From positions 1-15,993 of the forward strand of contig CAZMNY010000070.1 in assembly GCA_964567745.1 (NCBI GenBank): DNA of 15,993 bases, written 5' to 3'. Numbering within the stretch: the first letter of the stretch is position 1; each line of letters begins with the position of its first letter. The notes beneath the pieces were generated by a model that saw nothing but the letters and a program-made list of their open reading frames with translations, was not told the origin of the DNA and searched no databases. The stretch comes from CAZMNY01 sp964567745. Its GTDB lineage: Bacteria; Planctomycetota; Planctomycetia; Pirellulales; Pirellulaceae. Position numbers and translations under genes: made by a program. Positions 8,108 to 13,747 of the stretch are shown piece after piece.

Positions 8108-9106
8108 CTATTTCTCGGTCAACTTCTCGCGAATGAACTCAGTCGACCGTTTGAAAGCCTGCTCAATTAGCTTCTTGTCGCCGCCCCAAAGGCTGTGTCC
8201 ACCCTTTTCGATGGTGATGAGTTCGCTGGAGACACCGAGTCGCTTCAACTTGCGGTCCATCGCCATCGATTGCGAGACGGGTACGTCCTTATCGGCGGTG
8301 CCGTGTAAAAACAATGTCGGCGGATACTTCGCCGAGAGATTACGGATCGGGCAGTACGGCGTAATCTTGGCTCGGTCGGTTGCCGGATCGAAGCCTCCAA
8401 CCGCGTTGATCCAGCGGCCCGTCTGCTTTAAGTAGAGAAAGAATGTGGATCGGCCGCGGCCATTCTTCATGTCGGGGCTTGTCAGGGGCTTTGAGCCGAT
8501 CCCGGACCAGGCAACTTTCTTGTCGATCAGTTTACCCTTGCGGTACGCCTCGCTGGGCTTTGTCGTCCACTCGCCATCGACATCTCCGAACCCCCAATAC
8601 GAGACGATCGCAGTGGGCGGCGGCGCGGCGATTCCACTCATCAGCGCCAAGTAACCTCCGGCCGACGCGCCGGCGACCACAACCCTCGAAGGATCGGCCT
8701 GAAACATGTTCGGCCCCGATCGCCGCACCCAACGCATGCCATCGTTCAGGTCAGCGATAATTCCCGGCAGTTGTGTTTCGGGGGCCAATCGATAGCCGAG
8801 CGAGACGAGCACGAACCGATGCTCTTTGGCCAAGTCGAGCAACTGTTTCGGCACGCCAGCGCGGCTGCCCATGATCAAAGCGCCGCCGTGAAGCCAGACG
8901 ATAACCGGGCTCTTCCCTGCGTCCTCATGCCGATAAACATCAGCTCGAATCTCTAGCTTCTCAACTCTCTTGTACGTGTAGGTCCGTTTCGAAAACGCCG
9001 CGGGGCCGTCCGCGGCGAATAATTGCCCGGCTGTGAATTGACCGGCAAACATGAGGGCAGCAAGAAACCGGATCACGAGACGCTGCGAATTGAGACGGCC
9101 GTTCAA
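8108..9106 (-). CDS. Exported alpha/beta-hydrolase (carboxylesterase-like)
   Basis: A 332-aa alpha/beta-hydrolase of the BD-FAE/hormone-sensitive-lipase-like type. The oxyanion-hole motif HGG is at 73-75 (IVWLHGGALIMG). The nucleophile elbow is G146-A-S148-A-G150, the acid is probably Asp272 in HGTADKDVP, and the His is 304 in GGHSLWGG. An N-terminal hydrophobic signal (FLAALMFAGQFTAGQLFAA) indicates export. I prefer the TTG start at 9106 because AGAGG lies 5 nt upstream; an in-frame TTG at 9130 has no such site. It sits between the EEP gene (102 bp upstream) and the serine hydrolase (41 bp downstream). It likely cleaves ester bonds in polysaccharide decorations or small esters. Confidence 0.92.
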   Translation of the reverse strand: MNGRLNSQRLVIRFLAALMFAGQFTAGQLFAADGPAAFSKRTYTYKRVEKLEIRADVYRHEDAGKSPVIVWLHGGALIMGSRAGVPKQLLDLAKEHRFVLVSLGYRLAPETQLPGIIADLNDGMRWVRRSGPNMFQADPSRVVVAGASAGGYLALMSGIAAPPPTAIVSYWGFGDVDGEWTTKPSEAYRKGKLIDKKVAWSGIGSKPLTSPDMKNGRGRSTFFLYLKQTGRWINAVGGFDPATDRAKITPYCPIRNLSAKYPPTLFLHGTADKDVPVSQSMAMDRKLKRLGVSSELITIEKGGHSLWGGDKKLIEQAFKRSTEFIREKLTEK

Positions 9107-9208
9107 TGATACCTCTTCCCTGGTGTTCAATTCGGTCGACAGTGTGAGTCGTTTCGACCGAGAGACACGTTTCGCACGTAATCGCGACAGTGCCTGAACG
9201 GTCTCGGT

Positions 9209-10009
9209 TCAACGAGCGGGCAATTCGAATACGGCAAACACCGGCCGGTGGTCGGACGCCATCGCCTCGGGCACAACTTCCGTGCGTGCAACGCGGAAGC
9301 TCGCTTTGGGCCGGAAAAAGATGTAGTCGATCCGAGACCTCGGCTTCGTCGAAGGCGCGGTGGGCGAAGCCTGCTCGTCTATCGCGTTGGACCATCGCTT
9401 CAGCAACTCCGCAATCGGCTCCGAATCGGGAACCGCGTTCATGTCTCCCGCAAGAATAGTCGGTACGAGATTGTTTTGGCCAAAATGCCGGTTGATCGCT
9501 TTGGCTTCCGCAAGCCGATCTTCGGCCACGTTGTGTTGAAAGTGGGTGCTGATGAATCGCAGCTTTTCACCTCGTCGATCATGGACCGTCACGGCAATCG
9601 CGCCGCGTGGATAGGTCACTCGTTTCGGAGTGCTCTCGGTGTAGGGAAGCGGCTGAATATGAACGTCGAGAATCGGGAGATTGGTCAGCACCGCGTTCCC
9701 ATAAAGCCCGCCCTCGTAGTGCTGAGTCGGCCCGTAGCGGACGGCCATTCCGGTCAACTCGCCGAGTCGCCTCGCCTGATGCACTCGCCCAGAACGCTTC
9801 ACGCCGACATCCACTTCCTGCAGCGCGACTAGGTCAGGCTTCATCTTCTTAATGACCGTGGCAAGACGCTCGACATCATACTTTCCGTCATTCCCCTGGC
9901 CGTAGTGAATGTTGTAACAAAGCACTCGCAGCTGCGTCGACTCATCGGCGGTCGACTGCCCGCAAAGGAAAAACAAAGACGCGACAAGAGCGAGAATGGC
10001 CTGTTTCAT
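9209..10009 (-). CDS. Exported endonuclease/exonuclease/phosphatase family protein
   Basis: A 266-aa EEP-superfamily hydrolase with every core motif: Asn33 in LCYNIHYG, metal-ligand Glu65 in VALQEVD, T155-H156 in ISTHFQHN, GDMN at 188-191 (Asp189, Asn191), RIDYIFF with Asp228, and SDH at 252-254. The family includes phosphodiesterases, sphingomyelinases and DNases. The substrate is not visible, but an exported member beside two ester hydrolases suggests an extracytoplasmic phosphodiesterase. The ATG at 10009 directly starts a signal peptide (MKQAILALVASLFFLCGQST). The frame remains open to 10129, but that would add 40 residues ahead of the signal. It is probably the first gene of the three-hydrolase operon. 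Confidence 0.92.
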   Translation of the reverse strand: MKQAILALVASLFFLCGQSTADESTQLRVLCYNIHYGQGNDGKYDVERLATVIKKMKPDLVALQEVDVGVKRSGRVHQARRLGELTGMAVRYGPTQHYEGGLYGNAVLTNLPILDVHIQPLPYTESTPKRVTYPRGAIAVTVHDRRGEKLRFISTHFQHNVAEDRLAEAKAINRHFGQNNLVPTILAGDMNAVPDSEPIAELLKRWSNAIDEQASPTAPSTKPRSRIDYIFFRPKASFRVARTEVVPEAMASDHRPVFAVFELPAR

Positions 10010-10154
10010 TTTCGGCGTATCTTCTGAGCGAGACGAGTTGCCAAGGTAAGGCGTCGACTCGAAGCGGCCGACGATCGCAGCAGATAGTTTACACCATATC
10101 TCAGAGCACAGAGAATCCGTGGGCATCAAGCCGGCCCAAGAGAAACGCTGGCCA

Positions 10155-10182
10155 TTTCGCGTTTAGAGTTTCGCGTTTAGAG
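10155..10182. repeat. Tandem 14-bp direct repeat (two copies)
   Basis: TTTCGCGTTTAGAG occurs twice back to back (10155-10168 and 10169-10182). It lies in the ~385 bp gap between the EEP and SPFH genes. It may be a slippage product or a paired binding site. Apart from this repeat and the terminator at 10397-10426, I see nothing in the gap. Confidence 0.6.
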
Positions 10183-10396
10183 AATGAGCTCAACGAAGGA
10201 TTACCGAGAGGTCGCGTTAACGATTACGGCCGTCCGTATCGGCAAACCGAGTTTGCCAACCGTCGACTGGCCCCATTGTCTCAAGCGAGACTCCGGCGCC
10301 GTTCACTAGCCGGTCACCCGACATCGCTACCTTAGGGCCGTCATGTACTCCCGATAGGCAGTTGAGCCCACTCTCAAAACATGTTACGTACAGAAA

Positions 10397-10426
10397 GTCT
10401 CCGACCTGATTGCTCAGGTCGGAGAC
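10397..10426 (-). terminator. Intrinsic terminator of the SPFH gene
   Basis: A perfect 12-bp stem (GTCTCCGACCTG / CAGGTCGGAGAC) with a 6-nt loop begins 7 bp beyond the SPFH stop codon. On the minus strand a short T-rich TTTCTG follows. Position and symmetry fit a transcription terminator, although the U-tract is short. Confidence 0.75.
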
Positions 10427-10433
10427 GATTCCA

Positions 10434-11540
10434 TTACAGCAAGTTGACAATCCGATCGGCCAAGCCGTTTTCGCCCAAGACGACGTTGAGCTTGCCATCG
10501 CTGGCGATGCTCTGCAGGACTTCGAGCTCCCGCAATCGCATGAGCGTCGGATTGTCGGCGAGCAGCTTGGCCGTATTGGCCTGGCTGCGAGTCGCGGCCG
10601 TTTCTTCGCGCCGAGCGATCAAGTTGGCCTCGGCGGCCTTCTTTGCCTCGGTCACACGGTTCATCAGATCCTTCATGTCGCCCGGCAAGATGACGTCGCG
10701 GACGCCAACCGAAACAACCTCCAGACCCAATTCACCAGCTCGGCCAACAATCTGCTCCTCAACCTCGCGGGCAATCACGTCCTTGTCGCCCAAGAACGAG
10801 TCGAGGTCGCGAACACCAACGACGGCTCGCAACGCGAGCTGAGCTTCGCGGTACAGAGCCTGCTTGGCATCGTCGGACGCGGTGACAGCCCGACGCGCGG
10901 CGACGACTCGGTATCCAACCATCGCGTTCAGTCGAAGAGTGACCTTGTCGGCCGTCATGATCTCCTGACCGCCGACCTCGATCAACGATTCGCGCGTGTC
11001 GATTTCGACGACCTTCGCGTCCGCTGAACCTCGCCAGAAAGCGTAAAGCCCCGGCGACAGCGTTTCGACGTAGCGACCGTCCTGAAACAAGACACCGACC
11101 TGGTTGCGCTCGATGGCACAGACGTCGAGCATTCGATCCGCGAGCGGCGATCGCGCGATCAGCTTCAAGTCGCCGTGCTCGAAGCGAACGCTGCGCGCAT
11201 CGACAACTTCGACCTTCACCTGCTTGTGCCCTGACCAGTATGCGTAGAGCCCTGGCGACACGATGTGGCTGAACCTACCGTCGATCCAAACCAGCGCTCG
11301 TTCGTGATCCTTCAAGTCGATGACCTCGCCTTGCCCAGCCAAAGCGCCCGACTTGACGATCACATCGATCTTCGCGTGGACCAGCCATGGGGCACGTCGC
11401 GAAACGACCTCGACGTCCACTTGCAGCAGAGGATCGAACAGCAAGTGAGAACCTGGGCGGAGCAATCCGTTGAACTCTCCGCGGCGGAAGTAGAGCCCCA
11501 TTTCGTAACTGCGAATCTTAACGTGCTTGATGAATCTCAT
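10434..11540 (-). CDS. SPFH/band-7 (slipin-like) protein without membrane anchor
   Basis: A 368-aa protein. Residues about 140-310 form an SPFH/band-7 domain (VEIDTRESLIEVGGQEIMTADKVTL..., then a charged helical region AREVEEQIVGRAGELGLEVVSVGVRDVILPGDMK and a coiled-coil-like stretch rich in Ala/Glu). Three related G-x-(F/Y)-...-P-G motifs precede or enter it: RRGEFNGLLRPGSHLLFDP (19-37), DGRFSHIVSPGLYAYWSG (87-104) and DGRYVETLSPGLYAFWRG (154-171). Unlike classical slipins and stomatins there is no N-terminal hydrophobic hairpin, so membrane association would be peripheral or absent. SPFH proteins form large ring or cage oligomers that organise membrane microdomains and proteases. The start ATG has AAGGAGAGGG immediately upstream. 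No NfeD-type partner is adjacent. Confidence 0.9.
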   Translation of the reverse strand: MRFIKHVKIRSYEMGLYFRRGEFNGLLRPGSHLLFDPLLQVDVEVVSRRAPWLVHAKIDVIVKSGALAGQGEVIDLKDHERALVWIDGRFSHIVSPGLYAYWSGHKQVKVEVVDARSVRFEHGDLKLIARSPLADRMLDVCAIERNQVGVLFQDGRYVETLSPGLYAFWRGSADAKVVEIDTRESLIEVGGQEIMTADKVTLRLNAMVGYRVVAARRAVTASDDAKQALYREAQLALRAVVGVRDLDSFLGDKDVIAREVEEQIVGRAGELGLEVVSVGVRDVILPGDMKDLMNRVTEAKKAAEANLIARREETAATRSQANTAKLLADNPTLMRLRELEVLQSIASDGKLNVVLGENGLADRIVNLL

Positions 11541-11927
11541 TTCCGCCCTCTCCTTGTCTGCCGACTCGCAATCGAACGAGCGGCGCTACTCTGTTTGCTA
11601 TCGATGAAATGTGTTGACTTCAACAAAAAGTACCCTCGGGAGAACGGCGAGCTGGCTCGATCACACTTATTGAGCGCGGAGTGCGGCTTGAGCAATGACT
11701 TGTCGAAGGCACAGAGGCAGCCTCATCCTGCCGTTCGCCCAGCGGTCGACCCGAGGACGCAACGAGCAGTTGTTGGCTACCCTTCGCCAGTGATTTGTTA
11801 AGGCGGTATCCGCGCACTACAGGGCGCTCCTGAGCGCTGCTGCCGTCGAACCGGCCGCGCTTACGCGCGAGATCGAAATCAACGACGGCCGACCAAACTA
11901 ACTTTCGTCTCCCTCGGGCTTCATGGT
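11541..11927. other. Intergenic region between SPFH gene and tRNA array, no gene seen
   Basis: About 390 bp with short overlapping ORFs on both strands that lack ribosome-binding sites and motifs. It should contain the SPFH promoter near its left edge. I see no tRNA with a complete cloverleaf here, although a T-loop-like string occurs near 11850. Confidence 0.5.
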
Positions 11928-11958
11928 GCGCTTTTCAGCGCGTTGGTTCACAACCAAC
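11928..11958 (-). terminator. Paired hairpins at the 3' end of the tRNA array
   Basis: Two adjacent inverted repeats sit just beyond the last tRNA on the minus strand. They are GTTGGTT/AACCAAC (11942-11948 and 11952-11958, 3-nt loop) and GCGCT/AGCGC (11928-11932 and 11937-11941, 4-nt loop). They may serve as a 3' processing signal or a terminator. No T-tract follows, so termination is uncertain. Confidence 0.4.
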
Positions 11959-12030
11959 TCTTGGTACGGGACTCGAACCCGTGACTGCCAGATTAACAAT
12001 CTGGTGCTCTACCCATTGAGCTAACCACCC
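11958..12030 (-). tRNA. tRNA-Asn(GTT), acceptor end degenerate
   Basis: The cloverleaf fits: D-arm GCTCAATGGGTAGAGC, anticodon stem CCAGA/TCTGG with loop TTGTTAA (anticodon GTT, template 11995-11997), T-arm ACGGG-TTCGAGT-CCCGT. The acceptor pairs only at positions 4-7; the outer three (GGG against AGA) do not pair. CCA is not encoded. It is the last tRNA of the array. It may be decayed, or the acceptor may be edited or charged by an unusual route. Confidence 0.8.
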
Positions 12031-12137
12031 CGCGACACAGCGCGATCAGAACCCATCCACGGAACATGCGTCAGGAACACCATCGGGGCCTGAGCGCGCC
12101 GCTGGACACGCCGCGTCAACGGTCCTTGCTTACTAAG

Positions 12138-12208
12138 AGACGCCGATGGGAATCGAACCCATTTCAACTGCTTTGCAGGCAGCCGCCTAACCATCTGGCT
12201 CCAGCGTC
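12138..12208 (-). tRNA. tRNA-Cys(GCA)
   Basis: Acceptor GACGCTG pairs fully with CGGCGTC (one G-U), with discriminator U73 as expected for Cys. The anticodon loop CTGCAAA gives GCA. The T-arm is ATGGG-TTCGATT-CCCAT and the D-stem GCC/GGC. Position 8 is G instead of the usual U. CCA is not encoded. Confidence 0.92.
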
Positions 12209-12302
12209 ATGTCGCCCATCGCGCACGCGTTGGGCTCTGAGTCAATTATGTTGCCGAGACAGACTCACTCGTCCCTAAAAGTAGTGATCGCGTTCCGACC
12301 CA

Positions 12303-12470
12303 TCAAAAGCGGCCCGATTTGAGGCAACACTTTTTGAGTCGCTTGTTACTGCCGCAGGGGCAAAGGTCGTTACGACCAAGCTTTTCCTCGAGCAACTTGT
12401 CGTCGCCGACGATCCGCACGCCTCGCTTGACTTGCGTCTCGGATGGGAACCCCTTTCGTCGCTTACTCAT
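12303..12470 (-). CDS. SEC-C zinc-motif mini-protein inside tRNA array
   Basis: A 55-aa basic protein ending in a complete SEC-C metal-binding motif, C37-x-C39-x8-C48-C49 (RNDLCPCGSNKRLKKCCLKSG), the zinc ligand set known from the SecA C-terminus and many small or multidomain proteins. The N-terminal half is highly charged (MSKRRKGFPSETQVKRGVRI) with no membrane segment, compatible with nucleic-acid or ribosome binding. That role is inferred. The ATG overlaps the stop of a 16-codon ORF as ATGAGTAA, so translation is probably coupled. The frame is open far upstream through tRNA genes, but only this part carries protein-like sequence. It sits between tRNA-Arg(GCG) and tRNA-Cys on the same strand, so it is likely on the array transcript. 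Confidence 0.78.
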   Translation of the reverse strand: MSKRRKGFPSETQVKRGVRIVGDDKLLEEKLGRNDLCPCGSNKRLKKCCLKSGRF

Positions 12471-12513
12471 CGTCTCGAAAAAAGGGCTGATCGTTGATGT
12501 TGATCTCGAACAT
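12463..12513 (-). CDS. 16-aa leader-like ORF coupled to SEC-C gene
   Basis: The ORF encodes MFEININDQPFFRDDE and is preceded by a perfect Shine-Dalgarno GGAGGTGA (12517-12524), the strongest one in this window. Its stop TAA overlaps the SEC-C start ATG. Either it is a small acidic peptide made with the basic SEC-C protein, or it is a leader that loads ribosomes for the coupled downstream cistron. It is far below the usual gene-size threshold, so annotation pipelines will miss it. Confidence 0.55.
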   Translation of the reverse strand: MFEININDQPFFRDDE

Positions 12514-12516
12514 GGG

Positions 12517-12524
12517 TCACCTCC
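12517..12524 (-). promoter_or_regulatory. Consensus ribosome-binding site
   Basis: GGAGGTGA on the minus strand ends 3 nt before the ATG at 12513. It is fully complementary to the 16S rRNA anti-Shine-Dalgarno core. It decides that translation of the SEC-C unit starts at the 16-codon ORF rather than at an upstream frame. Confidence 0.7.
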
Positions 12525-12548
12525 GTTGTCTCGTGGCGCGTCGATAAG

Positions 12549-12621
12549 CGTCCTCGCCAGGAATTGAACCTGGTCCTCGACCTTCGCAGAGTCGCGTGCG
12601 AATCCAGCACACTCCAAGGAC
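12549..12621 (-). tRNA. tRNA-Arg(GCG)
   Basis: Acceptor GTCCTTG pairs with CGAGGAC. The anticodon stem CGACT/GGTCG encloses CTGCGAA, anticodon GCG (codon CGC). The T-arm is CCAGG-TTCAATT-CCTGG. D-arm GTG...CAC contains the GG pair. Most bacteria read CGC and CGU with an ACG (inosine) tRNA, so GCG is unusual. The discriminator is G73 and CCA is not encoded. Confidence 0.88.
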
Positions 12622-12644
12622 GAATTTTTTTGGCTCTCGCCAAG

Positions 12645-12716
12645 TAGCCCGCCGAGGAATCGAACCCCGTCTTGCAGATTCGAAATCTGCCGTGCGTTCC
12701 AACACACTCGCAGGCC
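12645..12716 (-). tRNA. tRNA-Arg(TCG)
   Basis: Acceptor GGCCTGC pairs with GCGGGCT (including G-U pairs). Perfect anticodon stem GCAGA/TCTGC with loop TTTCGAA, anticodon TCG (codon CGA). T-arm CGGGG-TTCGATT-CCTCG. The D-arm GAGTGTGTTGGAACGCAC is closely similar to that of the Arg(GCG) gene next to it, which indicates a duplication. Confidence 0.9.
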
Positions 12717-12730
12717 CCGTTTTCTCTTAA

Positions 12731-12802
12731 TAGCTCGTCCAGGAATCGAACCTGGTCCGACAGCTTCGGAAGCTGTTATGCGATCCAGCACACCCACGAG
12801 CC
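12731..12802 (-). tRNA. tRNA-Arg(CCG)
   Basis: Acceptor GGCTCGT pairs with ACGAGCT (G-U at the end). Anticodon stem ACAGC/GCTGT with loop TTCCGAA, anticodon CCG (codon CGG). T-arm CCAGG-TTCGATT-CCTGG. It shares D-arm features with the two neighbouring Arg genes. Confidence 0.9.
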
Positions 12803-12832
12803 GCAGCTTGAGCTCGTTCGAGCAAGCTCGAG

Positions 12833-12904
12833 CGCCCCAACCTGGAATCGAACCAGGACCAAAACTTTAGGAGAGTCTTGTGCTGTCCGTTACACCATCG
12901 GGAC
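12833..12904 (-). tRNA. tRNA-Arg(CCT)
   Basis: Acceptor GTCCCGA pairs with TTGGGGC using two wobble pairs. Anticodon stem AGACT/AGTTT with loop CTCCTAA, anticodon CCT (codon AGG). T-arm CCTGG-TTCGATT-CCAGG. It is the fourth Arg tRNA in a row. Confidence 0.9.
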
Positions 12905-12910
12905 GGAAGG

Positions 12911-12984
12911 GGTATCTGACGGGAGTCGAACCCGTACCTTCTGCTTCACAGGCAGACATGCAGAACCGCTACACCACAGACACC
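12911..12984 (-). tRNA. tRNA-His(GTG)
   Basis: The anticodon stem TCTGC/GCAGA encloses CTGTGAA, anticodon GTG. Acceptor GTGTCTG pairs with CAGATAC. An encoded G at position -1 faces C73, the identity pair read by histidyl-tRNA synthetase. That identity element is kept, which argues for a functional gene. T-arm ACGGG-TTCGACT-CCCGT. Confidence 0.93.
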
Positions 12985-13071
12985 AAAGTTGCCGGCGCGA
13001 CGACGCACCAGAATCACGTCGGAAGGAGCACTCGCGTGGACCCTCGGCCGATTACTCTCATTCGCTTGAAG

Positions 13072-13144
13072 TGATCCCGGGTGGAATCGAACCACCACTT
13101 TCCTGGATGTCGGCCAGGCGTCTTTGCCGTTGGACCACGGGACC
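13072..13144 (-). tRNA. tRNA-Val(GAC) with C33
   Basis: Acceptor GGTCCCG pairs with CGGGATC. Anticodon stem CCTGG/CCAGG is perfect, loop CCGACAT, anticodon GAC (codon GUC). Position 33 is C, whereas U33 is nearly universal for the anticodon U-turn. T-arm GGTGG-TTCGATT-CCACC is normal and A73 fits Val. Confidence 0.88.
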
Positions 13145-13205
13145 GTTTCGTGCTGCGATCTCATGCCCCGGAGAACGACCTCGTTCCCGAGTCGACCGCA
13201 GCAAG

Positions 13206-13275
13206 TTGCAGGTCTCGGTATCGAACCGAGCGAGCCGGCCGTATGAAAGCCGGTGGGACACCTGTCTCACCTGTA
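13206..13275 (-). tRNA. tRNA-Met(CAT)-like, abnormal D-arm
   Basis: T-arm CTCGG-TTCGATA-CCGAG is intact. The anticodon stem CGGCT/GGCCG encloses TTCATAC, anticodon CAT. The acceptor TACAGGT pairs with ACCTGCA except at position 2. The D-arm region cannot be folded into a normal stem-loop at regular spacing and the gene is about 3 nt short. It may be a non-canonical or decaying elongator Met tRNA, or a CAT tRNA modified to read AUA. Confidence 0.7.
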
Positions 13276-13307
13276 ATGTTTTTCCGCCACGCAACATTCC
13301 TTCTGAG

Positions 13308-13391
13308 TAGCCAAGGCGAGAGTTGAACTCGCACGCCCTTGCGGGCACGACGTTCTGAGCGTCGCGCGTCTTCCTGTTCCGCCACTTGGCT
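13308..13391 (-). tRNA. tRNA-Leu(CAG)
   Basis: A class II tRNA of 84 nt. Acceptor AGCCAAG pairs fully with CTTGGCT, with A73. Anticodon stem CGACG/CGTCG with loop CTCAGAA, anticodon CAG (codon CUG). The long variable arm TGCCCGCAAGGGCGT folds as a hairpin. T-arm GCGAG-TTCAACT-CTCGC. Confidence 0.93.
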
Positions 13392-13412
13392 GAGTTAATT
13401 CGATTTAACGAG

Positions 13413-13483
13413 TGACTCGTATGGGAATCGAACCCATGCTTCGAGCATGAGGGCCTCGGGTCCTGCCGTTAGACGAACGATCC
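13413..13483 (-). tRNA. tRNA-Glu(CTC) with C33
   Basis: The anticodon loop CCCTCAT gives CTC (codon GAG). The stem CGAGG/GCTCG has a G-G mismatch at its inner pair. Position 33 is C instead of U, as in the Val gene. The acceptor GGATCGT pairs with ACGAGTC except at position 3. D-arm GTCTAACGGCAGGAC and T-arm ATGGG-TTCGATT-CCCAT are normal. Confidence 0.82.
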
Positions 13484-13490
13484 GTGTGAG

Positions 13491-13572
13491 TGCGCCGGGA
13501 CGGAGTCGAACCGCCAATGCTCGAGAGCGGGTGGGCTACAACCACCGGGGCTCGCCAATGCCTAGCCGACGC
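13491..13572 (-). tRNA. tRNA-Tyr(GTA)
   Basis: A class II tRNA of 82 nt. Acceptor GCGTCGG pairs with CCGGCGC. Anticodon stem GGTGG/CCACC encloses TTGTAGC, anticodon GTA. The variable arm CGCTCTCGAGCATT forms a GCTC/GAGC hairpin, as bacterial Tyr tRNAs require. T-arm GGCGG-TTCGACT-CCGTC. Confidence 0.88.
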
Positions 13573-13591
13573 GTGTTGTTTCTGGTTCTAG

Positions 13592-13663
13592 TAGCGCGGG
13601 TGGGAGTCGAACCCATCTCGGCACAACCGCGGCTTTGTGCTGCGGCTGAGGGATTTCAATGAG
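13592..13663 (-). tRNA. tRNA-like fragment, identity not assigned
   Basis: A recognisable T-arm (ATGGG-TTCGACT-CCCAC) and a 3' acceptor strand CCGCGCT-A occupy the position and spacing of a tRNA between Tyr and Leu(CAA). Upstream, no 5' strand pairs with the acceptor. The centre folds as GCACAA/TTGTGC around an 8-nt loop, not a standard anticodon arm. It is probably a decayed tRNA or a strongly non-canonical one. I could not choose an anticodon. Confidence 0.4.
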
Positions 13664-13747
13664 TAGCCAAGGGGAGACTTGCACTCCCACGCCCAAACGG
13701 GCACGACGTTTTGAGTGTCGCGTGTCTGCTAATTCCACCACTCGGCC
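13664..13747 (-). tRNA. tRNA-Leu(CAA)
   Basis: A class II tRNA of 84 nt and the first gene of the array. Acceptor GGCCGAG pairs with CTTGGCT using wobble pairs. The anticodon loop CTCAAAA gives CAA (codon UUG). The stem CGACA/CGTCG has one mismatch. The variable arm TGCCCGTTTGGGCGT nearly matches that of Leu(CAG), so the two are duplicates with a switched anticodon. The T-loop is TGCAAGT instead of TTC-type. Confidence 0.9.

Noticed and set aside
9248..9832. 194-aa open frame on the plus strand
   Set aside because: It is antisense to the EEP gene, whose catalytic motifs are all intact, and it has no recognisable features.
10410..11027. 205-aa open frame on the plus strand
   Set aside because: It is a shadow of the SPFH gene and begins inside that gene's terminator hairpin.
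12303..12797. 164-aa open frame extending the SEC-C protein upstream
   Set aside because: The extension runs through two Arg tRNA genes. The SEC-C protein is better started at the ATG coupled to the 16-codon ORF.
12672..13310. 212-aa open frame on the plus strand across the tRNA array
   Set aside because: It is antisense to six tRNA genes; the translated sequence is the complement of T-arms and acceptors.
11958..13747. Repeated, regularly spaced ~15-nt strings resembling a CRISPR array
   Set aside because: The recurring strings are tRNA T-arms with complementary arms and anticodons, units differ in sequence and length, and no cas genes are present.
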